A stretch of 14,054 nt of DNA from Actinomycetes bacterium (GTDB lineage Bacteria; Actinomycetota; Acidimicrobiia; Acidimicrobiales; RAAP-2), in the NCBI GenBank assembly GCA_021799915.1, contig JAJYZN010000060.1, positions 1 through 14,054 on the forward strand, in the 5' to 3' direction. How positions within the stretch are numbered: the first letter of the stretch is position 1; each line of letters starts with the position of its first letter. The notes below the pieces were generated by a model. The model searched no databases, had not been told where the DNA came from, and saw nothing but the letters and a program-made list of their open reading frames with translations. The translations under genes and the position numbers were made by a program. Shown piece by piece: positions 6,852 to 13,849 of the stretch.

Positions 6852-8489
6852 TCAGCTGACCGGTGCCACCTCTACTACCAGGCCCTCCCATGCGGCGAGG
6901 GGAACGACGCCTGTCACCCGCTCGCCGTCACGGTCCCGGTCGGTGCCGATCTTCACCCACCCGGTCGGCGCATCCCACCCGATCGCGGCGTCGTCGAGGT
7001 TGACCACCACGACGTGACGGGCACCGCGCTGCCACGACCACGCTCCCGCCGGTGCTCCCCTGGTGGCATAGGCTCCCGAGCGGAGATCAGGCGTCCGTCG
7101 GCGGAGCGAGATGAGGTCCCTCACCAACGTGAGCACCGACCCGGGGTCGTCGCTCTGACTGGCGACGTTGCACCTCTCGGGATGCCCGAGGGGCAGCCAG
7201 GGTCGGGCCGTGGGATGGGTGAACCCTCCTCCGGGTCCAGACCGCCAGGGCAACGGCGTCCGCATGGCGTCGCGCCCTTCGTAGTGGGGCCAGTAGCGGA
7301 CTCCGAGCGGGTCCTTCAGGTCCTCTCGGTCGACCGCTCCGTTCCCCAGGCCGATCTCGTCACCCTGGTACAGCACGACGGTGCCGCGCAGGCAGAGCAG
7401 CATCACGAGGGCGGCCCGGACCTTGTGGGGATCGTCTCGGGCCCAGCGCGTGGCGAGACGCGACATGTCGTGGTTCGACCCGGTCCACACCGGGCACGCG
7501 CCGGCCGGGAGAAGCGACTCGACCTCTTCGACCACGGGGCGAAGGTTGCCGGCAGACAGTGGTGACTCGATGAAGGGAAAATTGAACGCCAGGTGAAGCT
7601 CGTCGGTGCCGTCGCCGTAGTAGCGGGCCAGCTCTTCGGTCCGGACCGGGGTCTCGCCGACCAAGATCCGAGACGGTTCGTAAGAGTCGGCGATCCGCCG
7701 CCATCGGCGAATGACCTCGTGGACCTCGGGACGGTTGGCGTTGAAGACCGGTCGCTGGCCGAAGAGCTGCGCCTCGGCATCGTCGTCGGCAGTCGCCGGA
7801 GGGTTGTCCCGTAGTTGCGCATCCTTCACGACCATGTTGCACACGTCGATTCGGAAACCGGCGATCTCTCGATCCAACCAAAACCGAAGCACCGAGTCGA
7901 ACATGTCACGTACCTCATCGTTCCACCAGTTGAGGTCCGGTTGCTCGGTGAGATGGTTGTGGAGGTAGTACTGGCCGGTGGTGTCGTCCAACGTCCACGC
8001 CGGTCCCCCGAAGCTGCTGACCCAATTGTTGGGTGGCCCACCCCCGACCGCCGGGTCGGCCCACACGTACCAGTCTCGCTTCGGGGAGGTTCGCGAAGAC
8101 CGGGACTCCACGAACCACGGGTGTTGATCGCTCGTGTGGTTCGGGACCAGGTCCACCAGGACTCGGATACCCCGGTCCCCGGCGGTGGCCACGAGCTCGT
8201 CGAGGTCCTCCATGCTCCCGAGCTCGGGGTGCACCCCGAAGTAGTCGGCGACGTCGTAACCCCAATCGGCGTTCGGGGAATTAGTCACCGGCGAGAGCCA
8301 AATCCCGTCGACTCCCAGCCTCTCGAGATGGTCGAGGTGGTCGATCACGCCCCGGATATCCCCGATGCCGTCGCCGTTCGAGTCGGCGAATGAACGGACG
8401 TAGATCTGGTAGAGCACCCCGCAACGCCACCACGACCCGTCGTCACGTTCCCGTGGTCCGAGTCCTCCTGTCTGTTGCCCCCCGGTCAT
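6852..8489 (-). CDS. GH13 alpha-glucosidase / oligo-1,6-glucosidase family
   Basis: Family GH13 enzymes hydrolyse or transfer alpha-glucosyl units by a retaining mechanism. The 545-residue product has the complete (beta/alpha)8 barrel motifs. They are YQIYVRSFADSNGDGIGD (a Ca-loop typical of alpha-glucosidases, about 27-44), DLVPNHTSDQHPWF (region I, about 113-126), GFRIDV (region II, nucleophile Asp215), LVGE (region III, acid/base Glu279) and GSNHD (region IV, Asp341). A C-terminal beta-domain follows (about 450-545). There is no signal peptide, so it acts on intracellular oligosaccharides. The HPWF motif favours exo-acting alpha-glucosidase over endo-amylase; a transferase or trehalose-synthase-like role cannot be excluded. 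The start region is GTGATGA, so either GTG 8492 or ATG 8489 overlaps the stop of the upstream oxygenase gene. This implies translational coupling. Confidence 0.92.
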   Translation of the reverse strand: MTGGQQTGGLGPRERDDGSWWRCGVLYQIYVRSFADSNGDGIGDIRGVIDHLDHLERLGVDGIWLSPVTNSPNADWGYDVADYFGVHPELGSMEDLDELVATAGDRGIRVLVDLVPNHTSDQHPWFVESRSSRTSPKRDWYVWADPAVGGGPPNNWVSSFGGPAWTLDDTTGQYYLHNHLTEQPDLNWWNDEVRDMFDSVLRFWLDREIAGFRIDVCNMVVKDAQLRDNPPATADDDAEAQLFGQRPVFNANRPEVHEVIRRWRRIADSYEPSRILVGETPVRTEELARYYGDGTDELHLAFNFPFIESPLSAGNLRPVVEEVESLLPAGACPVWTGSNHDMSRLATRWARDDPHKVRAALVMLLCLRGTVVLYQGDEIGLGNGAVDREDLKDPLGVRYWPHYEGRDAMRTPLPWRSGPGGGFTHPTARPWLPLGHPERCNVASQSDDPGSVLTLVRDLISLRRRTPDLRSGAYATRGAPAGAWSWQRGARHVVVVNLDDAAIGWDAPTGWVKIGTDRDRDGERVTGVVPLAAWEGLVVEVAPVS

Positions 8490-9445
8490 CACCTGGCTGG
8501 GGTGCGCTCACCGGCCGGAACGGCGCTGGCCTCGGTGGATCCCGTGCGGAAGGCTGATCTCCAGGGGGACATGTCGAGACGGGGGTAGCGAGCTGACACT
8601 CCGGCGAGCGTCTCTTCGCTCCAGTAGTCGTCACCGGGCGCGGGAAACCCCAGGACGCAGAGCTGACGTACCGACAGGTGGGGCACCAGACGGTGCCAGG
8701 GCATTCCCTCGGCCGAGAACGGCCAGGACTGATAGCCGAGCCAGTCCGTCCCCGGCGACTTGAACGCTACGTGGAGCATCACCCTCCACGACCTTGGTGC
8801 GGTCATCGCTACTCCACGATGGAAGGTGTCAGGACGGTACAACAGCACCGAACCCGCGCTCCCTGACGCAGGCTCTTCAGTCGCGTACAGATCGGCGTAC
8901 TCCTCGAAATCCAAGTACGTCCGCTCGACCGGGATCCCCGTCGTGCGCTCGAGGGACACCATGCGGGTGGCGGCCGTCTCGGCCGTGACGTCGGTAAGGT
9001 AGACGAACATCTCGAGCTGCTCGTATCCCACGTCGTGTCGAGGCACGACCAACGTGTGGTTGCCGTAGTCGGCGTGGAGCAGCTGTTCGTCGTCGGGGGC
9101 CCCGTCGGAGCACTTGGCGCTGAGGAGACCCTGGTAGAGGCGGAGATCACGGCGTTCGAGGATCTCTTCGGCCAGATCGATCAGCACTTCGTGCACGGCG
9201 AGCAGGTTGATGCTGTCGCTCTCGAACGGGAACCGGGGGCGTACTGCATCCCCTCTGACCCGGAAGGGGCGGTTCCTCTCGGGGTCATGGTCGCTCGCAA
9301 ACTCCTCGGCGCTCGGAAAGAAGTGCCCGAGGTCCGCCTGGGCGGCAGCCAGGGCCACATCGGGGATGACCCCTCCGAGCACGCACCATCCTGTGCGCTC
9401 CCACTTGACCTTGGCGGTGTGAATGGACATCGAAGCGTCCGTCAT
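8489..9445 (-). CDS. Phytanoyl-CoA dioxygenase (PhyH)-like Fe(II)/2-oxoglutarate oxygenase
   Basis: PhyH-family enzymes use Fe(II) and 2-oxoglutarate to hydroxylate substrates ranging from acyl-CoAs to osmolytes and antibiotics. The 318-residue product has the double-stranded beta-helix facial triad: HAD (His124, Asp126) and a distal His209 in FHRG. Arg218 or Arg221 in APRSWRVML is placed to bind 2-oxoglutarate. The N-terminal WERTGWCVLGGVIP is the usual entry helix/strand of the family. ATG 9445 is chosen because it forms an ATGA overlap with the stop of the upstream binding-protein gene; other in-frame ATGs at 9466 and 9430 are possible and none has a strong ribosome site. The gene sits between a solute-binding protein and an alpha-glucosidase, which might point to a small hydrophilic substrate, but the sequence does not reveal it. 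Confidence 0.85.
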   Translation of the reverse strand: MTDASMSIHTAKVKWERTGWCVLGGVIPDVALAAAQADLGHFFPSAEEFASDHDPERNRPFRVRGDAVRPRFPFESDSINLLAVHEVLIDLAEEILERRDLRLYQGLLSAKCSDGAPDDEQLLHADYGNHTLVVPRHDVGYEQLEMFVYLTDVTAETAATRMVSLERTTGIPVERTYLDFEEYADLYATEEPASGSAGSVLLYRPDTFHRGVAMTAPRSWRVMLHVAFKSPGTDWLGYQSWPFSAEGMPWHRLVPHLSVRQLCVLGFPAPGDDYWSEETLAGVSARYPRLDMSPWRSAFRTGSTEASAVPAGERTPAR

Positions 9446-11004
9446 GGCAGCGGCAGTGGTTCCCATGTCTTCACCACTATCCAACACCTCCCCTGGGGTA
9501 TGTGGTCCTTGGGCATCTTGCATGCCGCCGAAGGTGGCACGTTGTTGTGGAGCCTAACTACTCGGTACTCCGTGGGTCCGTAGAACTTGTCGGGACCGTA
9601 GGTGAGCGTCGGCGAGAAACCTCCGGGGAAGTCGGTGATCTTCGACATCGCCTCCACGAACGACCGTCGGTTCAGATCGGGCCCAGCAGCCCGGGCGGCG
9701 GCGGTGAAGAGGCGGATCACCGTGCACCAGGCCTGCACCGGTCCCTGCTCTTCGATGTAGAAGTTCTGGTTCCCCTTGGGCACCTGGGGGTAGGCCTTGT
9801 GCCACGTGTCGAAGCAGCTCCGGACCCCCGGGTCGTACCCCCCCTGGCTCTCGGGCCGATTGTCGTCGATCCCCCCCAGGGTCTCGGTGGTGACCCCCTC
9901 CTGGCCGTTCAGCGCCCGCTCGTAGGGGATGGGCAGCAGGCCGAGTGCCGACTCGATGGACGACTGGTAGTCGGAGAGGAGCAGGCGAGGGAAGTAGTGC
10001 TGCTGGGTCTCGGCCCCGAGCACAGGGAAGAACACGTTGAACGGCATGAGCGGGATGACCGAGGTCACCCCTTCGGACTTCAGCTCTTGGACCACCAGAG
10101 GTGCCTCGGCATCGGTGGTGGCCGTATCTGTGGGGTTGGCGTCGATGGTCTTGACGATCGGCGACACCCCGGCACGCCGCAGGTCCGGGAGCAGATAGTC
10201 GCTGAAGGCCAGCTGATCGCTTGCCCCGTTGCCGACGATGACGGCCACCCGCTGGTCTCCACCTATCAGACCTGTGGCCAGTCCCCAATCCACCGTGGCC
10301 TGGAGGATCGGTGCCTGGTCGGGTCCGATCCACCACAGGTAGGGAGCTCCCATGGTGGTCCACTTGGTCACCGTGGACCACGCACTCAGCAGTGGGGTAT
10401 GCCCTTCTTGGGTGATGCAGAGCTGGTTTGTCCCGGTCCAGGTGCCGAAGCCATCGAGGACGGCGAAGGCCGCCGGGCTCCCCTGGGTCCAGTCCTTGCA
10501 GAGCGCCCGCATCTCAGATGTATTGGCCGGTGTGAATGTCACCACGATGGGGTTGATCATCCGTCCGTGGATCCCACCCTCACGGTTGACCTGGTTGACG
10601 AAGAGGTGGATGGCCTTGGTCTGCTCACCAAATTCCACGTCCTCGGCGAACCCGATCCTGCCGGCCAGGGAGTTCAGGGAGACGACCGGGAACACCACGT
10701 TGATGGTGTTGCCGACGATGCCTCGAGTGCTGGTGCTCGCCCCGGTGACGGCACCGGGTCCCGCGCCGGACCCACCACTCGACCCGCTGGCACCGCGGGC
10801 CCCGGCCGCCTGGGAAGATGCTGCCGGCGCCCCGGCGACGTAGACCCCGAGCCCCACTGCCACGGCCACCAGCACCGCCAGGGTCCGGAGCTGCACGGCG
10901 GTGGAGCGCCGGCGGAAGCGACGCAGACCCCGACCTAAGAGACCTGACCGCCCGCGGAGTCGCAGCCGGGAACCCACTACCCGGTCGTTGGACCCGTCCC
11001 CCAT
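9442..11004 (-). CDS. Periplasmic-binding-protein-like (LivK-type) solute-binding protein
   Basis: The 520-residue protein has a strongly basic N-terminus (RRFRRR at 29-33), one hydrophobic segment (about 39-57) ending in AGAPAASSQAAGA, and a Gly/Ser/Ala linker (about 61-93). The large type I binding-protein domain reads VNQVNREGGIHGRMI, WWIGPDQAPI, VAVIVGNGASD and so on, as in branched-chain amino-acid-type binding proteins. It should face outside the membrane and bind a small ligand. No lipobox cysteine is present, unlike most actinobacterial ABC binding lipoproteins, so it is either released by signal peptidase I or stays anchored. The mature domain has six cysteines, possibly in disulfides. 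No ABC permease or ATPase is in the window. The stop overlaps the oxygenase gene start. ATG 11004 lacks a clear ribosome site, so the start is uncertain. Confidence 0.85.
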   Translation of the reverse strand: MGDGSNDRVVGSRLRLRGRSGLLGRGLRRFRRRSTAVQLRTLAVLVAVAVGLGVYVAGAPAASSQAAGARGASGSSGGSGAGPGAVTGASTSTRGIVGNTINVVFPVVSLNSLAGRIGFAEDVEFGEQTKAIHLFVNQVNREGGIHGRMINPIVVTFTPANTSEMRALCKDWTQGSPAAFAVLDGFGTWTGTNQLCITQEGHTPLLSAWSTVTKWTTMGAPYLWWIGPDQAPILQATVDWGLATGLIGGDQRVAVIVGNGASDQLAFSDYLLPDLRRAGVSPIVKTIDANPTDTATTDAEAPLVVQELKSEGVTSVIPLMPFNVFFPVLGAETQQHYFPRLLLSDYQSSIESALGLLPIPYERALNGQEGVTTETLGGIDDNRPESQGGYDPGVRSCFDTWHKAYPQVPKGNQNFYIEEQGPVQAWCTVIRLFTAAARAAGPDLNRRSFVEAMSKITDFPGGFSPTLTYGPDKFYGPTEYRVVRLHNNVPPSAACKMPKDHIPQGRCWIVVKTWEPLPLP

Positions 11005-11065
11005 CGCCGGCGACAGTACCAGGACATCTCCTGTCGGCGTCCCCGGCCGTGCCGGTGCGAGGAGC

Positions 11066-12091
11066 TCAGCCCGACGGCGTGGGCGAAGCCGATGGTGGAC
11101 CTGACGCCGGGACGTTCCCGTTCCCCGACCCGGGACCGCCCGCTCCCTTCAACACGTCGACCAGCACTTCGGCTCCCCCCACCAGGCCGGCAGCCTCGTA
11201 GGGGACGACCACCTTGGAGTTGGGCGCCGAGGCGATGTCCTGCAGCGCCCGGAGCTGCAACACGGCCAAGGTATTGGGACGGATGGTGGCCTGGTCGATG
11301 GCCGAGAGCGCCGCCGCCTCCCCTTCGCCCCGCAGGAGGCGGGCCTTCTTCTCTCCTTCTGCCCGGAGCTCCAGGGACTTCATCTGGGCTTCGGCGGCCA
11401 GGATGGCCGCGGCCTTGGCTCCTTCGGCTTCCAGCACTGCTGCCTGCTTGCGCCCACCGGCGCTGTTGATGGCCGCCTGCTGCTCGCCTTCGGACTTCAG
11501 TATGGCCGCTCGCTTGTGCTGCTCGGCTTCCTTCTGCTCCGACATGGCCTGCAGAACGTTGTTCGGAGGGGTGATGTCGAGTATCTCGATGCGGTTCAAG
11601 CGCACGCCCCACTTCATGGCCGCGTCGGCCATGTGGTCCTGCATCCTGGTGTTGATCGTCTCGCGCTCGGAGAGCGACTGGTCCAGGGTCAGCTCGCCGA
11701 ACACCGCCCGCAGTGCGGTGCGGGAGAGCTGGTCGACGGCCAGGGAGTAGTCGGCGATCTCGAACAGGGCCGCCTTCACGTCGATCACCTGGCAGAAGAT
11801 GGTGGCGCTCACCCACAACGACACGTTGTCCTTGGTGATGACCGCCTGCTGGTCACCGGTCATGGGGAACTCACGCATGTCGACCTTGACCATCCGGTCC
11901 ACGAAGGGGATCATCAAGTGAAGCCCGGGTTGGCGCACAGTCTTGAACTCTCCGAGGCGCTTCACCACCCCGACGCTTCCCTGCTGGACGATCTTGAGGC
12001 TTCGTACGAGCAGGTAGAAGATCGCCACGACCAGGACGGCCCCGACGACCACACCCAGGACGGCCGCGGTGGCACTGGCGTTGGCGAGCAT
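11066..12091 (-). CDS. SPFH/band-7 (stomatin/QmcA-like) membrane protein
   Basis: SPFH proteins form ring-shaped membrane scaffolds and modulate nearby proteases or membrane order. The 341-residue product has an N-terminal transmembrane segment (about 10-30, VLGVVVGAVLVVAIFYLLV). The SPFH/PHB domain follows (about 31-200): VQQGSVGVVKRLGEF, GLHLMIPFVDRM, REFPMTGDQQAVITKDNVSL, then the GVRLNRIEILDITPP segment. Next is a charged Ala/Glu/Lys-rich coiled coil (about 200-275) and a Gly/Pro/Ser-rich tail. ATG 12091 has GGGAGG (12097-12102) at 5 bases; the frame extends upstream to 12358 but that part is antisense-like and overlaps the nfeD-like gene. It is 26 bases downstream of the NfeD-type gene, the usual partner, so they are almost certainly one operon. 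Confidence 0.93.
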   Translation of the reverse strand: MLANASATAAVLGVVVGAVLVVAIFYLLVRSLKIVQQGSVGVVKRLGEFKTVRQPGLHLMIPFVDRMVKVDMREFPMTGDQQAVITKDNVSLWVSATIFCQVIDVKAALFEIADYSLAVDQLSRTALRAVFGELTLDQSLSERETINTRMQDHMADAAMKWGVRLNRIEILDITPPNNVLQAMSEQKEAEQHKRAAILKSEGEQQAAINSAGGRKQAAVLEAEGAKAAAILAAEAQMKSLELRAEGEKKARLLRGEGEAAALSAIDQATIRPNTLAVLQLRALQDIASAPNSKVVVPYEAAGLVGGAEVLVDVLKGAGGPGSGNGNVPASGPPSASPTPSG

Positions 12092-12117
12092 GAGGTCCTC
12101 CCTCTGTCGAACTGATC

Positions 12118-12336
12118 CTACGCTTCCTGGGCGGCGGTGGCGTACACAACGAGCAGGCCCCGTTCGACGTCGGCCACCACGACCGTGGCCCCGGCCTTGA
12201 TCGTCTCGTCGGGGTCGAGCGGGATGGCCAGCCAGTCCTCCCCCCTGGCCCGGATCGAGCCCGGGTGGTGCGACCCCGAGATGTCCTTGGTGACGAGGGC
12301 CGTCTCTCCGATCATGCCCTGCACTCCGTTGAGCAT
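12118..12336 (-). CDS. Short NfeD-type OB-fold protein
   Basis: The 72-residue product matches the soluble C-terminal OB-fold of NfeD proteins: GMIGETALVTKDI, SIRARGEDWLAIPL, then ETIKAGATVVVADVERGLLV. It lacks the protease and membrane domains of full-length NfeD and even the membrane helices of short NfeD1b forms. NfeD proteins work with SPFH proteins in membrane domains, and the partner gene follows after 26 bases. ATG 12336 is preceded by AAGGGAGG (12345-12352); the in-frame GTG at 12345 overlaps that ribosome site and is therefore not the start. The gene may be the remnant of a longer NfeD, or a genuine minimal form that is tethered only through the SPFH protein. Confidence 0.85.
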   Translation of the reverse strand: MLNGVQGMIGETALVTKDISGSHHPGSIRARGEDWLAIPLDPDETIKAGATVVVADVERGLLVVYATAAQEA

Positions 12337-12434
12337 GGTGCGCACCTCCCTTCGGCACAGCCGGCTCGTAGCGGTCCCAGGACAGCCCCGGCCCTTCTAC
12401 GGACTATACGGCCGTTCTTCGCTGGGGAGGCAGG

Positions 12435-12475
12435 CCGGCGCCCGGTCGGCGCCGGGTGGGTGTGCCGCCAGGCAC
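12435..12475 (-). terminator. Two adjacent GC hairpins after the crotonase gene
   Basis: CCGGCGCC (12435-12442) and GGCGCCGG (12448-12455) form a perfect 8-bp stem with a 5-base loop. GTGCC (12462-12466) and GGCAC (12471-12475) form a second stem of 5 bp with a 4-base loop. They lie 20-60 bases past the crotonase-gene stop and about 100 bases before the nfeD-like start. No T-run follows, so this could be an actinobacterial-type terminator without U-tract, or an attenuating structure in the nfeD leader. Confidence 0.45.
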
Positions 12476-12495
12476 CTCGGCCCGGAGGTGGGCGG

Positions 12496-13278
12496 TCAGC
12501 GTCCGGTGAATTTCGGCTCGCGCTTCTGGGCGAAGGCGGCCAAGGCCTCGGCAGTGTCCTCGGTAGCGAAATTGACGGCCTGGCAACGAGCCTCGTCCTC
12601 CAGGGCTTCGGCCATGGACATCGACGCCGCGGCGTTCAGCAACGTCTTGGTCATCGACAGGGCGAGGGGTGGCCCGGCCGCCAGGCGGCGGGCCCACTCG
12701 TCCACCGCCTCGTCCAGCTCATCGACCGGCACTACCCGGTTGACCAGGCCCAGCGACAGCGCAGTCTGGGCGTCGAGCATCTCGGCGAAGAACGCCACCT
12801 CCTTGGCCCGGGCCAGCCCCACCAGGCGGGGCAGGAGCCACGATGCCCCGTTGTCCAGGGTCAGCCCCCGTCGTGCGAAGATCATCGACAGGCGGGCCCG
12901 GTCCGAGACCACCACCAGGTCACAGCCGAGAGCCAGGCTGAAGCCGGCGCCGACGGCCACGCCGTCGACCTTGGCGATCGCCGGCTTGGTGAGGCGGTGG
13001 AGGGCCAGCGCCACGTCCCCCAGCCGGCGCATCCGCACCACCCCGGGGATCGAACGGTCCGAGGCCGGCCCGTTCGGATCTCCCAGGTCGGCGCCTGAGC
13101 AGAACGCTCCTCCGGCGCCGGTCAATACCAGCACCCGGTCCGTGGCCGTCCTCTCGACTTCTTCGAAGGTGGACTGCAGCTCTTGGAGCATCACGCCGTT
13201 CACGGCGTTCTTGCGTTCGGGGCGGTTCATGGTGACCGTGACCACCCCGTCGTCCCGTTCGATGATCAGCGTCTCCAC
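12496..13278 (-). CDS. Crotonase-fold enoyl-CoA hydratase/isomerase, PaaG-like
   Basis: Crotonase-family enzymes act on acyl-CoA thioesters by stabilising an enolate in an oxyanion hole. The 260-residue product has the typical start (VTVTMNRPERKNAVN), the first oxyanion segment GAFCSGADL (57-65) and the second DGVAVGAGFSLALGCDLVV (105-123). The two glutamates of rat-type enoyl-CoA hydratase are absent: Ser114 and Phe134 stand at those places. An Asp142 in RRGLTLDNG, as in PaaG-type isomerases, is present instead. This suggests an isomerase or epoxyphenylacetyl-CoA-isomerase-like reaction rather than hydration; no other paa gene is near. GTG 13278 is chosen for its AGGAG at 5 bases; GTG 13284 is an alternative adding two residues. 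Confidence 0.88.
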   Translation of the reverse strand: METLIIERDDGVVTVTMNRPERKNAVNGVMLQELQSTFEEVERTATDRVLVLTGAGGAFCSGADLGDPNGPASDRSIPGVVRMRRLGDVALALHRLTKPAIAKVDGVAVGAGFSLALGCDLVVVSDRARLSMIFARRGLTLDNGASWLLPRLVGLARAKEVAFFAEMLDAQTALSLGLVNRVVPVDELDEAVDEWARRLAAGPPLALSMTKTLLNAAASMSMAEALEDEARCQAVNFATEDTAEALAAFAQKREPKFTGR

Positions 13279-13397
13279 CTTCACTCCTCTCTGGTCGGCG
13301 CCGGCACCACCGCCCACTGGAACGCACCCGTGTCCATGGCGCTCGGGAGGCCACCGACGCTCCCGACCCTCGACACCCGTGGGCCGCCACCCTAGGA

Positions 13398-13410
13398 CCG
13401 GGTGACCCGG
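13398..13410 (-). terminator. Small GC hairpin downstream of yraN
   Basis: CCGGG-TGA-CCCGG forms a 5-bp stem starting 26 bases after the yraN stop, within the 157-base spacer before the crotonase gene. The position suits a terminator, but the stem is short and no T-run follows, so this is only a candidate. Confidence 0.25.
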
Positions 13411-13435
13411 AACCGCCAGCGAGGCCGGTCCCGGT

Positions 13436-13780
13436 TCAGAACGCCCCTTCGACCACTTCCACCCGGCCGCAGGCCACGCCGACCACGTCGAAGCGGACGC
13501 AGTCACAGGACACCGCGTGCTCCCGGAGCCACCGTGCCCCGAGGCCCCGCAGCCGACGGCGCTTGGACGCCGTGACCGCCTCGAAAGGGGTCCCGAACGC
13601 CGTCGAAGCCCGGGCCTTCACCTCACACACCACCACGGCGCCACCCCGCCGGCACACGAGGTCGATCTCCCCCTCGTCACACCGCCAGTTGCGGTCCAGC
13701 ACCTGGTACCCCGCCGCCAGGTACCAGGCCGCGGCGGCGTCTTCACCGGCCACGCCGAACCGCCGTCGGGCGCCGCTCAC
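13436..13780 (-). CDS. yraN: YraN / UPF0102 nuclease-fold protein
   Basis: The 114-residue product matches the UPF0102 (YraN) family, small proteins with a restriction-endonuclease-like fold often encoded near rnhB, comM and dprA. The conserved run is clear: FGVAGEDAAAAWYLAAGYQV (8-27), LDRNWRCDEGEIDLVCR (28-44) and VVCEVKARAS (50-59). These include the Glu/Asp...EVK residues expected of a PD-(D/E)XK-type site (EIDLV...EVK). Length is typical. The start is GTG 13780 with a purine-rich GGGACGGGG upstream. It is separated from comM by six other genes here instead of being adjacent. Biochemical function remains unproven for the family; a DNA-processing role is inferred from the fold and usual neighbours. 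Confidence 0.93.
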   Translation of the reverse strand: MSGARRRFGVAGEDAAAAWYLAAGYQVLDRNWRCDEGEIDLVCRRGGAVVVCEVKARASTAFGTPFEAVTASKRRRLRGLGARWLREHAVSCDCVRFDVVGVACGRVEVVEGAF

Positions 13781-13849
13781 GGCGCGGCCCCGTCCCGCCC
13801 GAAGATTCTGCCCACTCCGAGGAACGGTCGGCCGGAACGGCCTTCCGGG

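Noticed and set aside
6177..7565. Long plus-strand open frame across comM and the alpha-glucosidase gene
   Set aside because: Crosses two firmly assigned genes in antisense and has no protein-like features.
9502..10938. Long open frame on the plus strand opposite the solute-binding protein gene
   Set aside because: Composition is Gly/His/Arg/Pro-rich with no recognisable domain; it is the usual antisense open frame of a GC-rich gene.
11066..12358. N-terminally extended SPFH protein starting at 12358
   Set aside because: The extra 89 residues are Gly/Arg/His-rich, overlap the nfeD-like gene in another frame, and the internal ATG 12091 has a strong ribosome site just before the membrane helix.
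12137..13405. Long plus-strand open frame opposite the nfeD-like and crotonase genes
   Set aside because: Ser/Arg/Ala-rich shadow of two well-recognised minus-strand genes and their spacer; no motif.
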